Of a stretch of 64,000 nucleotides of DNA, positions 36,075 through 44,461 are shown in pieces. The DNA lies in assembly GCF_001458295.1 (NCBI RefSeq), contig NZ_CYUD01000001.1, forward strand, positions 62,001-126,000. The letters run 5' to 3'. A program made the translations under genes and the position numbers. The DNA is from Ruegeria denitrificans. Its GTDB lineage: Bacteria > Pseudomonadota > Alphaproteobacteria > Rhodobacterales > Rhodobacteraceae. Within the stretch, counting starts at the first letter, position 1, and each line of letters starts with the position of its first letter. The notes beneath the pieces were generated by a model that had not been told where the DNA came from, searched no databases, and saw only the letters and a list, made by a program, of their open reading frames with translations.

Positions 36075-38210
36075 ATGAAAGTACGTCTCCATATCGGTGT
36101 TGCGATATTATTCACGTTACTGACATTAGTCGTAACAGCAATGCTGGTTGCCATTCTTTATTTTGGCAACAGAGAACTCGCCATTCGTACCGCGAAAGAG
36201 CGGATGGCCGAGGCCAGAAGCCAGTCAGTTGATGAGATGCTAACCGTAATACGCGGAGCGGGAAATGTCGTATCTTCTACATCTGTCTTTCTTTCTAAGT
36301 TTACGGAGTATGCTGGCTCAAGTGCAGGATTGGACGTGCTCTATTCGCAGATGCAGGGTAATGAGCACTACTATGGTTTATATTTTGGAGAGGAAAAATC
36401 CGGCGACTTTTTCCAAAACATAAACCTGCCAAAACACTGGAAAACCTTTGGGCCGAGCGCCTTGCCAGTGCCGGAAGGAGTAGATCGCGTCCAACGAATA
36501 ATTTCCGATCAATCTGGCGAGCGCGTCGAAACATATTTTTGGTCCAATGGCCGTTCGCTGGCCACGCCATTTCGTAGTGGAACCACTGTCTACGATCCTC
36601 GAACGCGCCCTTGGTATCGCGGGGCTTTAGAGCAAAGCGGCATTTACGTTTCACCGCTTTATCAGTTTGAGAGCACAGGGCGTCTGGGTGCAACGTTCTC
36701 AAAAACCGTAGTCGACGACGAAGGTAAATTGCTTGGCGTCGTCGCGCTCGACATAACAATATCGGCACTTTCGCAAATCCTAGACGATATCAGGATCGGC
36801 GATCATGGTTTGGTTTTTATGTTGGATCGCGAAGGTCGCCTACTATCGTACACCAGCTCGCGGTCCGAAGGTGGAGCGGCGCGCTTCGTGAGTTCCAATA
36901 CGAACGAGTCAATTGAAGGCAGTAGCAAAATTATTGACAGTGTCATTGATAAATGGCGAGAAAGTCAGCAGGATTTTTTCCGCATAGCTTCAGCATCCGA
37001 TGAAAGAAACTATATCACATCTGTGATGCCAATCCCTGAAGTCTTCGGTGCCCAACCTACGCTCGGGCTTATAGTGCCGGAAGATGAGTTTATCGGAGAA
37101 ATAAAACGAAACACGACCCGTGCTATGCAAATCGGCGTACTTGCTTTGTTTCTGGCTGTCGCATTTACCTTTGTTGTCGCCCGACTGTTGAGCAAAAATC
37201 TTGTGCGCGTGGCCACGGAAGCGAGAAAAGTCAGTAACTTTGAACTAAGTGAGAACTTGAACCTGAAATCAAATATTCAGGAAGTCGCCGAACTCGAAAC
37301 AGCCATTGCAAGTATGAAGGCTGGATTGTCGAGTTTCGGTGCGTTCGTACCAAAGGAGCTGGTGCGCTCTATCCTTTCAAAAGCAGAGAGAATTAGCGTT
37401 GGGGGAGAAACGCGCGACGTGACTCTTATGTTCGCCGATCTCAAAGGGTTTACGCGCCAAACCGAGGGACTTGAACCCGAAGTTCTGATGCCTGCTTTGT
37501 CCGAGTATTTCGAAACAATGGAAAAAGAGATATCCGGTAATCAGGGTACAGTGGACAAGTACATTGGAGATGCCATCATGGCTCTATGGAATGCTCCGCT
37601 CGATGATACTGATCACCCTGTCCATGCTTGCCGAGCAGCTTTGGCGTGTTTACAGGCTGAGACGATACTCAATTCTGATAACGGAGCTTTACCGTTTCGT
37701 CCCTTGCACACACGTTTCGGCCTACACACGGGTCGCGTCGTTGTCGGTAACGTTGGGTCTCTCTCAAGATTGCAATACACTGCGCTTGGTGCTGCCGTTA
37801 ATTTTGCTTCCAGACTGGAAGGGTTGAATAAAGTTTACGGCACAAGAATTCTCGTATCGTCAGATGTGGCCGTTCATGTCGAGAACAAGTTTGTGCTGCG
37901 CGAAATTGACTTTGTCGTGCCTGCTGGAACTAGCTTCCCTAGCCGCATCTTTGAACTAATCGCGGAAAAAGATGATGACGGTGGTTTTCTGGTGAGCGCA
38001 GCCAAGAAACGCGAACTCGAAGAATGGAGCTCATGCTACGCCTTATATCAGTCGGGAGAATGGGGTGATGCATTGGACGCGCTGGAAAGGCATCGAGAAA
38101 CCGCTTCCAACAAGCAGCTTGTGGATATCTTTGCCAAAAGATGCAAAAGGTTTGCGTCTAAACCACCGGCCTCTGATTGGGATGGCATTTACTGGTTCGA
38201 GAAGAAATGA
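36075..38210 (+). CDS. Membrane-bound adenylate/guanylate cyclase with dCache sensor
   Basis: A 711-residue sensor enzyme. The first helix (about 8-30) and second helix (about 350-372) flank a periplasmic double-Cache domain with the typical DPRTRPWYRGAL and GVVALDITISAL. A HAMP-like linker follows at about 375-425, then a class III cyclase domain with FADLKGFTRQTEGL (metal-binding Asp), DKYIGDAIMALWNAP (second Asp) and FGLHTGRVVVGNVG. The C-terminal region after about 640 looks helical. It would convert ATP to cAMP in response to a periplasmic small molecule. Metal-binding and transition-state residues appear intact. The gene ends 16 bases before an IS6 remnant. Confidence 0.9.
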   Translation: MKVRLHIGVAILFTLLTLVVTAMLVAILYFGNRELAIRTAKERMAEARSQSVDEMLTVIRGAGNVVSSTSVFLSKFTEYAGSSAGLDVLYSQMQGNEHYYGLYFGEEKSGDFFQNINLPKHWKTFGPSALPVPEGVDRVQRIISDQSGERVETYFWSNGRSLATPFRSGTTVYDPRTRPWYRGALEQSGIYVSPLYQFESTGRLGATFSKTVVDDEGKLLGVVALDITISALSQILDDIRIGDHGLVFMLDREGRLLSYTSSRSEGGAARFVSSNTNESIEGSSKIIDSVIDKWRESQQDFFRIASASDERNYITSVMPIPEVFGAQPTLGLIVPEDEFIGEIKRNTTRAMQIGVLALFLAVAFTFVVARLLSKNLVRVATEARKVSNFELSENLNLKSNIQEVAELETAIASMKAGLSSFGAFVPKELVRSILSKAERISVGGETRDVTLMFADLKGFTRQTEGLEPEVLMPALSEYFETMEKEISGNQGTVDKYIGDAIMALWNAPLDDTDHPVHACRAALACLQAETILNSDNGALPFRPLHTRFGLHTGRVVVGNVGSLSRLQYTALGAAVNFASRLEGLNKVYGTRILVSSDVAVHVENKFVLREIDFVVPAGTSFPSRIFELIAEKDDDGGFLVSAAKKRELEEWSSCYALYQSGEWGDALDALERHRETASNKQLVDIFAKRCKRFASKPPASDWDGIYWFEKK

Positions 38211-38226
38211 ATGAGAGGTCGGTCGT

Positions 38227-38347
38227 GTCAGAACAACTTTGCTTGAGCGGGGCAGGACGGTTGCGTAACTTTTGTCCATGACCAGACCTGCCTCCTTCAA
38301 GTACTTCAAAACCAGTCCCGAGATAATCCGCCTTGCGGTGATGCTGT
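38227..38347 (+). mobile_element. IS6-family left end with N-terminal transposase remnant
   Basis: It begins with a terminal repeat-like GTCAGAACAACTTTGCT, followed by TTGAGCGGGGCAG, shared with the decayed IS6 copy at 22.2 kb. ATG 38278 starts TRPASFKYFKTSPEIIRLAV, the standard IS6 N-terminus. Identity with the other copy stops at 38347, where an integrase tail is fused in frame. Confidence 0.75.
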
Positions 38348-38520
38348 CAAACTGGCGTCAAAACCATGGAGAAGGGCGTTGGTTGATCGCATTTACCAGC
38401 GCACCTAACCTTCGGGCCGTCCAGCTTCTGCTCGGACATACAAAAGTAGATAGCACGGTTAGGTATCTTGGAATCGAACTCGACGATGCATTGAGCATTG
38501 CAGAGAAGATCGATCTTTGA
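38348..38520 (+). pseudogene. Tyrosine-recombinase (integrase) C-terminal remnant
   Basis: The frame continues from the IS6 remnant into APNLRAVQLLLGHTKVDSTV and RYLGIELDDALSIAEKI, the C-terminal block of a phage-type integrase. It contains the conserved LGHT box and the catalytic Tyr of VRYLG. About 57 residues are left. The core with the other catalytic Arg and His residues is gone. Confidence 0.7.
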
Positions 38521-38683
38521 GGATTTGGCAGACGGCAGCAGCCGTCCGTCATCTCAACTTAAACCGAGTGTTCAAACGTCTAGACGCGAACGGCCGCTCC
38601 TCTGGATAGCAGACCTTATTCCTTTTGCGTTCGATGACCTACTTGCGGGACTAAGCCGACTTTCGGTGTTTACCTGTATCACC

Positions 38684-40252
38684 TCAGTTGCCTGCGTCAC
38701 AGTTGAAACTCGCAGGGTCCCGGGGGTCGCCACGACCGTCATATTGGGCAACACTTGGATAGGCGCAAACGGGTCGGCCACCGGCTGGCTGAGCGCTGTC
38801 ATCCAGCCAAAGGGCCGTAATGTGATCAGGCGCTTCTCCGGTTTCCGCCCACTTGTCGATCTCAACTAGAAAATTGACCCAGGAGGGCCCGGGACCGCCA
38901 AAGCAGTGCTCTACGCCGGGCATCATGAACAGGCGAATATCGTCGGCTGCACTTGGATCATGAGCCAGAACGTCTTCGTAATACCCGACCATTGCAAGGC
39001 CCGATTGCGCGTTGTCGGACCAGCCGGAATACAGCAGCATCTTGCCACCACGAGCGCGGTAGGCGGACAAATCCGGGTTTGTCGCATTCAGAGTCTCCGC
39101 AGCCGCGGCAGAATCCTGTGCATAGGTGCCGAAATCGAAGTTCTCATAGGTCCAATTGGGATCGTGATAGACGAAATTCTGCATAATGCCGTTGCCAAAG
39201 CTGAAAAAAGCGCTCGGCGACACAGGTTCATCAAATCCACCTGATCCGACGCCCTCCTGGAAGCTCCCATCGTCGTCCTGATACTTCATGCCACCTGTCA
39301 ACCAGCGGCTCCAACCTCCCTCGGCTGTTTCGCCGCCAAATGGGAAACCGTAATACAAGCTGTCGCCATCGGAGTTCTTGGGGCCGTCATAGACCGCCTT
39401 GAACGCAGCAACTTCTCTGGCGCTCAGACAGTCTTCGGAATTGTCGCCTTCGCATTGCAGGCTGGCCACGTCAAACCCGCACTTCCGGGGGTCATTGAGG
39501 ATGCCATCCTCGAGCCCATCCAGCCCATCGCAGACCGCCAGATATGAACTCTCGACCAGCGCCTGAGCTTCTGGCCCAATGACAGCCTCTTCGATATTGT
39601 TTGGGTCTGGGTACATCGCCTGGTTGATCTGAGTTGCCTGCACGGCAATTCCCGTCCAGTCAACCGCATAGGCGCCAGCCGCAACCGCGTCAAAATCTTC
39701 TGGGTAACGCATAGCGGACATTATTGCCTGTCCACCGCCCCGGGAGCACCCGGTAAAGTAGCTTCGAGCAATTGGTTTTTCATAAAATGCCTTGGTCAGG
39801 GCCTTGGCTGTGACTGCTGTTCGATGAACTGCCAGATGTCCGAAATTGACCAGCGCCTCGAGGTCGTTGAGGGCCCAACTGGCGTCGGCTGGATGCCCCT
39901 GATGTCCTGTGTCAGTGCCGACAGTGGCGTAACCCAATTGAAGTGAGCCATCGATAAGGGAGGTATTCATCACGGAACCGACGAATCCGCCTCCACCGCC
40001 CATGACAAATTTGCCGTTCCAATTTTCCGGTAGCAGGAGTTCGAAATTGATCTTGCCACCAATCACACCGGAAACTTTGCAATGTGGCGCAGGGGCGGGC
40101 ACTTCTGCGACCGAAGCAATTGAAACATCGGGGAGCTCAGGCAGGGTCTGGTTCGCACATATTGGCCGGGCATGGGACGGGCATCCAATTGCCGACGCGC
40201 CCAATACAGCGCAAGCCACAAGTTGGTATGCTTTAGTAACCTTTGTGTTCAT
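38684..40252 (-). CDS. Tannase/feruloyl esterase family protein
   Basis: A 522-residue secreted esterase of the tannase family. The signal peptide spans about residues 1-29. The nucleophile Ser170 lies in FTGCSRGGGQA, whose Cys usually bonds to one near the catalytic His. A calcium-site segment CDGLDGLEDGI lies near 240, and the His is in MMPGVEHCFGG. Many Cys pairs suggest disulfides. It probably cleaves ester bonds in aromatic plant or algal compounds; the exact substrate is unknown. It faces the adaptor gene at 40371 across 118 bases. Confidence 0.85.
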   Translation of the reverse strand: MNTKVTKAYQLVACAVLGASAIGCPSHARPICANQTLPELPDVSIASVAEVPAPAPHCKVSGVIGGKINFELLLPENWNGKFVMGGGGGFVGSVMNTSLIDGSLQLGYATVGTDTGHQGHPADASWALNDLEALVNFGHLAVHRTAVTAKALTKAFYEKPIARSYFTGCSRGGGQAIMSAMRYPEDFDAVAAGAYAVDWTGIAVQATQINQAMYPDPNNIEEAVIGPEAQALVESSYLAVCDGLDGLEDGILNDPRKCGFDVASLQCEGDNSEDCLSAREVAAFKAVYDGPKNSDGDSLYYGFPFGGETAEGGWSRWLTGGMKYQDDDGSFQEGVGSGGFDEPVSPSAFFSFGNGIMQNFVYHDPNWTYENFDFGTYAQDSAAAAETLNATNPDLSAYRARGGKMLLYSGWSDNAQSGLAMVGYYEDVLAHDPSAADDIRLFMMPGVEHCFGGPGPSWVNFLVEIDKWAETGEAPDHITALWLDDSAQPAGGRPVCAYPSVAQYDGRGDPRDPASFNCDAGN

Positions 40253-40370
40253 TACGCTTCCCCCTCAACGGAATAACGAGTTTTGCCCCAAAGCTTTTGG
40301 CTAACTTCCGATTTATGTTAGGTCATAGACTGGTTACCGGATACCCACCTTTGTCAGGAGACTTAGAATT

Positions 40371-41204
40371 TTGAACGCCCGTATTTTGCTCGCCTTGTTT
40401 GTGATTTTCCCCGTGTCGGCTCTCGCTCAAGGCGTGGACAAACTTGCTGACAAGTTGGCCGACCTGCGATTTGAGGGGCGTATTGAAGCCAGCATGCGAT
40501 CTCAGGTCGCCAATTCTGTAAATGGCTTTCTGACCGATATCCATTTCACAAAGGGAGACCGCGTCGAGGCTGGCCAATTGCTCTTCTCGTTGAGCAGTGT
40601 GGTGTATGAACATCAGGTAAATGCCGCCCAGGCTCTCTTGGACAGGCGGCAGATTGAGTTGGCCCAAGCCGAGGCAAATGTCGAGCGTGTCAGCAAGCTC
40701 GAAGACAGGGGAACCGCGACGCAAGTGCAGCTAGAGGATGCGTCGGCGCGGCTCGCGCTTGCAAAGGTTGCCGTTGACGAGGCGCGGATTGGGCTGGATC
40801 TTCGAAAGCTTGAGTTGGCCAGTACAACGATTACCGCACCTATTGCGGGGTACATCGACTCGCCGCGCCTGACCCGCGATGCCTATCTCAAAACCGAGAC
40901 TGGAAAGCCGCTTGCGGAAATTGTTCAGGTTGACCCAGCGCTGGTTTCGTTTGCGCACCCATATGACTCTTTGCTGGAGTTGCACCATGCCGCCCCGGAG
41001 CGCATCGAAGAGTATCTGGATCGTTTCGCTGTTCACGTGACGTTGCCGACAGGAGAACGCTATGAGCAGACCGGAAAAGTGGCCTTCGTTGGAACAGAGT
41101 TGAATTCCGATGGCGGGTTGCAGGTCTGGGCGGAAATCCCGAATCCTGAGGTCATACTTATTCCGGGATTGCAGGTAAGTGTCAGCATCGAGCTAAAAAA
41201 ATAG
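40371..41204 (+). CDS. Orphan efflux periplasmic adaptor protein
   Basis: A 277-residue HlyD/AcrA-like protein with a signal peptide (LFVIFPVSALAQ). A lipoyl half-domain (SVNGFLTDIHFTKGDRVEAG) and a short coiled-coil hairpin (about 80-145) precede the second lipoyl half (TTITAPIAGYI) and a beta-barrel domain ending IPGLQVSVSIELKK. It is shorter than usual adaptors, lacking the membrane-proximal domain. The likely start is TTG 40371 with AGGAG 10 bases upstream. No permease gene follows, so its partner is elsewhere or lost when the adjacent mobile module inserted. Confidence 0.78.
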   Translation: MNARILLALFVIFPVSALAQGVDKLADKLADLRFEGRIEASMRSQVANSVNGFLTDIHFTKGDRVEAGQLLFSLSSVVYEHQVNAAQALLDRRQIELAQAEANVERVSKLEDRGTATQVQLEDASARLALAKVAVDEARIGLDLRKLELASTTITAPIAGYIDSPRLTRDAYLKTETGKPLAEIVQVDPALVSFAHPYDSLLELHHAAPERIEEYLDRFAVHVTLPTGERYEQTGKVAFVGTELNSDGGLQVWAEIPNPEVILIPGLQVSVSIELKK

Positions 41205-41543
41205 ATCGTGTCACGTTTCCCACTGTGGTTTTACCGACTAATTTTAATTCGAAACATCAGGAAAAGCCGACCCTGCGTGGCTGAAACTGCGGCCCGCGCA
41301 AATGTCGAAGATGGGCTCGGTGCTGACATCCGAGCATTTTACTCAGATGACTGCTTAAGAGCGGAAAGCAGACACAGAAGCCTGTGCCCTGCGATCTAGT
41401 GAGGCGAGAACATTTTTTACAACTGGACTGGACTTCCTGGCGGTTCAGAGCGGTACTGTCTGTGTCGCATTCGCCCGGGATCACCGGGCTCCACTCAGTA
41501 CGGGGCGAGGGATGGACCTTTGCTCGCAGAGTGGAGAAACACG
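41205..41543. other. Junction region before the recombinase cassette
   Basis: No gene is supported. It holds one copy of a 16-base repeat (41281-41296) found again after the recombinase gene, and probably contains the left boundary of the mobile module. Confidence 0.4.
41281..41296 (+). repeat. Direct repeat, left copy
   Basis: CTGAAACTGCGGCCCG recurs with one mismatch as CTGAGACTGCGGCCCG at 43895-43910. The two copies flank the DUF3489-DUF2924-recombinase cassette in the same orientation. They could be relics of attachment sites or copies of a dispersed repeat. Confidence 0.45.
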
Positions 41544-41807
41544 ATGACTACACGAAATGCGGTAGCGCAAAGTTCGGCCAGAACCACAAAGTTTGGCAAA
41601 AAGCTGACCCGTCATAAGCAGCTTCACAGAATGCTCACGCGGAAATCCGGCGTCACAATCGCACAACTTCAAAAGACCTTCGGTTGGCAGGCGCATACGG
41701 CACGCGCCGCGATATCCGCGCAGCGCAAAGCCGGATGCGTTGTGGACAGACTGGAGACAGACAAGGGATCGGTTTACCGAATTGTCGAGGCGCAGAGCAC
41801 CCAATGA
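41544..41807 (+). CDS. DUF3489 domain protein
   Basis: An 87-residue basic protein. The DUF3489 pattern is seen in HRMLTRKSGVTIAQLQKTFG and WQAHTARAAISAQRKAG, a winged-helix-like fold. ATG 41544 has GGAG 7 bases upstream. Its stop overlaps the next gene's ATG (ATGA). DUF3489 genes are regularly found before DUF2924 and a serine recombinase in alphaproteobacteria. They may act as a recombination directionality or regulatory factor, but this is inference from position. Confidence 0.85.
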   Translation: MTTRNAVAQSSARTTKFGKKLTRHKQLHRMLTRKSGVTIAQLQKTFGWQAHTARAAISAQRKAGCVVDRLETDKGSVYRIVEAQSTQ

Positions 41808-42217
41808 AAGTGGAGCAAAACGAAAAGGTATCGATCCTGATATCAGAGATCGCCGCCCTTGATCGCGCTGCGTGCCTCGACCGATGGCGTGAGGCCTTCG
41901 GTCGCTTGCCCCCAAAGTATCTTTCGCCACAGTTCATGAAGCGGGTGCTGATCTGGGATATGCAAAACAAAACGCTGGGCAGTGTGTCAGCGAAAACCAC
42001 CCGACGCCTGAAGCAGATTGCGGCTGGGAAAGTGTTGCCCACGACCGCCAGGCCTGGGTCTCATCTGGTCCGGGAGTGGAACGGACAGACCTATCAGGTC
42101 GAAGTCACTGAAGGCGGGTACGTCATGGATGGTATAACGTGGCGTTCCCTGTCAGCCATCGCAAAGCACATCACCGGAGCGCATTGGTCAGGCCCGCGCT
42201 TCTTCGGGGTTCAATGA
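41804..42217 (+). CDS. DUF2924 domain protein
   Basis: A 137-residue protein of the DUF2924 family. Typical segments are LDRWREAFGRLPPKYLS, PGSHLVREWNGQTYQVEV and ITWRSLSAIAKHITGAHWSG. The wing-like C-terminal part has been likened to DNA-binding SAM- or KTSC-type folds, but its role is not established. ATG 41804 overlaps the DUF3489 stop and its own stop overlaps the recombinase ATG (ATGA), showing strict co-translation of the three genes. Confidence 0.88.
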   Translation: MKVEQNEKVSILISEIAALDRAACLDRWREAFGRLPPKYLSPQFMKRVLIWDMQNKTLGSVSAKTTRRLKQIAAGKVLPTTARPGSHLVREWNGQTYQVEVTEGGYVMDGITWRSLSAIAKHITGAHWSGPRFFGVQ

Positions 42218-43845
42218 TGCGACGTATCCGCTGCGCCATTTACACGAGGAAAAGCTCGGAGGAGGGGCTGGAGCAGGATTTCAATTCGCTGGATGCCCAG
42301 CGGGAAGCCTGTGAAGCTTACATCTCCAGCCAGAAGCACGAGGGATGGGAACTTCTGCCGGACTACTATGACGATGGCGGTATCTCGGGCGGTCATCTTG
42401 ACCGCCCTGCGCTACGGCGGCTGATGCAGGCTGTAGATGAAAATCGTGTTGACCAGATTGTTGTCTACAAGATCGATCGGCTGACTCGTTCGCTGGCTGA
42501 CTTCGCGAAACTGGTCGAACGTCTCGACGCAGCCGACGCATCGTTTGTGTCCGTTACTCAGTCCTTCAATACGTCTACCAGCATGGGCCGCCTGACACTC
42601 AACGTTTTGCTCAGCTTCGCCCAGTTCGAACGGGAAGTCACCGCTGAACGCATCCGGGACAAGATCGCAGCCTCGAAACGCAAGGGTCTGTGGATGGGCG
42701 GGAATGTTCCACTCGGGTATCAGGCGGATGGCCGAACGTTGAAAATCGATGAAAAAGAAGCTGAGATCATCAGGGCGCTCTACGATCTCTATCTGGAGCA
42801 TCGGAGCATTCTTGATGTGAAAGAGCAGGCTGAGGCACTGGGTCTCCGTTCGCGCCGTCGGGAGCGCCCGGGCGGACGTGTGGCAGGCGGTAAGTGCTTT
42901 GACCGCGGACACATCCATCATTTGCTCAGCAATCCTATCTATTCTGGCCGCATCCGACACAAGGGTCAGGTTTATGAGGGGCAGCACCCTGCCATCGTTG
43001 ACCCGGCAGTGTGGGAGCGGGTGCAGCAGCTTTTGACGGATGGAGCGGCAAGGGAGCGTGGAGTAAAGCAGAAAGCGAAGCGATCACTGCTCGCCGGAAA
43101 GCTTTTTGATGAAACCGGAGATAGGCTGACGCCCAGCCATAGTCGCAAAAATGGGAAGCGTTTGCGTTACTATATCTCCGGCCGGCTGGTGACGGATCGC
43201 AGTCAGAAGCATTCTGATGCGTGGCGGTTGCCGGCAGAACAGCTCGAGAGCCTCCTGGTCGAAGTGATCAGGCAATATCTGAAGCGACCGAACGCCGTGA
43301 CATCAATGGCGCGGGATATGTCAGCGGCCGAGATTGCTTCAGCAACGGAGCTTCTCAGAGATTGCCAGTCCGTCAGGAAATACCTCGGTCTGATTTTGCG
43401 GGCAGATTTGCAACAGGGGTCTCTGAGGGTGCAACTGGATCTCCAGGCACTGGCACAGATGATTGAGTGCAGGGTAGATCAGGTCGATGCCAGGGAGCTA
43501 ACAATCGAAGCGCCATTCCGGATGCGCCGCAGAGGCGTGGAGCTGAAACTGCATCTTGGCGATTCACCGCCTGAGATCGATCAAACACTTGTCCGCAACG
43601 TCGTTAAGGCGCGCCGGCGGTTGGCGATGATTATTGATGGCAGAACGTTCTCAGAAATTGCGGAAACAGAGGGCACTTCCAAACGACGAGTTCAGGATGT
43701 GGTCGATCTGGCCACGCTGGCGCCTGACGTCCTGGAGGCCATCGCTGCAGGCGAACAACCTGACGGTCTGACCACGGATTACCTGATCAAGTCCGGCTTC
43801 CCTGCTATCTGGTCAGATCAGCACGAACAGTTCGCTGCGCTCTGA
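42214..43845 (+). CDS. Large serine recombinase
   Basis: A 543-residue site-specific recombinase. The resolvase domain starts YTRKSSEEGL with catalytic Ser14 (Y-x-R-x-S), then DYYDDGGISGGHLDRPALRR and YKIDRLTRSL. The recombinase domain begins near 165 (GLWMGGNVPLGYQADG), and a zinc-ribbon-like segment near 290-330 lacks the usual Cys set. The C-terminal part includes a further helix-turn-helix (RTFSEIAETEGTSKRRVQDV). It could integrate and excise DNA unidirectionally. It is the likely mover of the methylase-terminase genes downstream. Overlap with DUF2924 supports ATG 42214. Confidence 0.92.
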   Translation: MMRRIRCAIYTRKSSEEGLEQDFNSLDAQREACEAYISSQKHEGWELLPDYYDDGGISGGHLDRPALRRLMQAVDENRVDQIVVYKIDRLTRSLADFAKLVERLDAADASFVSVTQSFNTSTSMGRLTLNVLLSFAQFEREVTAERIRDKIAASKRKGLWMGGNVPLGYQADGRTLKIDEKEAEIIRALYDLYLEHRSILDVKEQAEALGLRSRRRERPGGRVAGGKCFDRGHIHHLLSNPIYSGRIRHKGQVYEGQHPAIVDPAVWERVQQLLTDGAARERGVKQKAKRSLLAGKLFDETGDRLTPSHSRKNGKRLRYYISGRLVTDRSQKHSDAWRLPAEQLESLLVEVIRQYLKRPNAVTSMARDMSAAEIASATELLRDCQSVRKYLGLILRADLQQGSLRVQLDLQALAQMIECRVDQVDARELTIEAPFRMRRRGVELKLHLGDSPPEIDQTLVRNVVKARRRLAMIIDGRTFSEIAETEGTSKRRVQDVVDLATLAPDVLEAIAAGEQPDGLTTDYLIKSGFPAIWSDQHEQFAAL

Positions 43846-43894
43846 TCTGCAGACTCTCCCAAAGTTACCAAACTCGTACCGCCGGAATCGCGAA

Positions 43895-43910
43895 CTGAGA
43901 CTGCGGCCCG
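43895..43910 (+). repeat. Direct repeat, right copy
   Basis: CTGAGACTGCGGCCCG, one mismatch from 41281-41296. It starts 50 bases after the recombinase stop. Confidence 0.45.
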
Positions 43911-44065
43911 AAATCGACCATTGTTGCGCATAAACTAGGGTCTCAGCTGGAATAGCCGGATGATAACCTGCTGAAAGCAAGCGATAATATGCGGCACAAT
44001 ATTCAGTGCGTGATTTTAGGGAAAATCATGGCTGTGCTTGCAGTCTCCAGCTATCCAGTCTCGCG

Positions 44066-44100
44066 ATTTCCCTGAGAACAGGGAAATTAACAGGGAAATT
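44066..44100 (+). repeat. Hairpin plus tandem repeat after the recombinase cassette
   Basis: ATTTCCCTG (44066-44074) and CAGGGAAAT (44079-44087) form a 9-bp perfect stem with a 4-base AGAA loop. CAGGGAAATT recurs at 44091-44100, a 12-base tandem spacing from the first. It could be a recombinase or DUF3489/DUF2924 binding site, or a terminator for the recombinase operon. Confidence 0.5.
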
Positions 44101-44294
44101 TCGAAAGCACATTCCTACGTCGGGGCAGAGGGTATTCTCTTGTACCAGAGCACTGTGTTCCGAATTGCGACCTCACCGCTTCATCGGCCGAATTCCTGTC
44201 TACTAGAACGCTCAAGGCACCGCTTTAGTCAACTCGAAAGAGAACGAAACTTAAGGACCTTCGCTGCGTTTGTCAATCAAATCATAGGCTTATA

Positions 44295-44323
44295 TTGACT
44301 TGGGCGGCGACTCATTATATTAA
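44295..44323 (+). promoter_or_regulatory. Sigma70-like promoter candidate for the second methylase triplet
   Basis: TTGACT at 44295-44300 and TATTAA at 44318-44323 are 17 bases apart. The pair lies about 140 bases upstream of the methylase start, a position like that of the pair at 147-174 before the first copy. Motif reading only. Confidence 0.35.
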
Positions 44324-44461
44324 TGCAGCGTGGCGAGATGCCCGGCCGAGGATTCCGGTGTCTCGTTAAAATTGTGATGGACGACCTTTTTGGTATTCCC
44401 GTCTCGGCCTGGTCGACGCCCCATCGCGACTTTCCTGAAACTGGATTTCAAGGAGGGCGTG

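Larger units (their letters stand above)
43846..44461. other. Leader between recombinase and methylase genes
   Basis: About 616 bases without a supported gene. It holds the right copy of the 16-base direct repeat, a hairpin with repeated CAGGGAAATT, and a promoter-like pair. Short frames such as 44006-44206 run through these repeats and are not accepted as genes. A recombination site for the serine recombinase may be here. Confidence 0.5.

Noticed and set aside
44006..44206. 66-residue frame in the recombinase-methylase leader
   Set aside because: It is a translation of the hairpin and repeat region and lacks a ribosome site.
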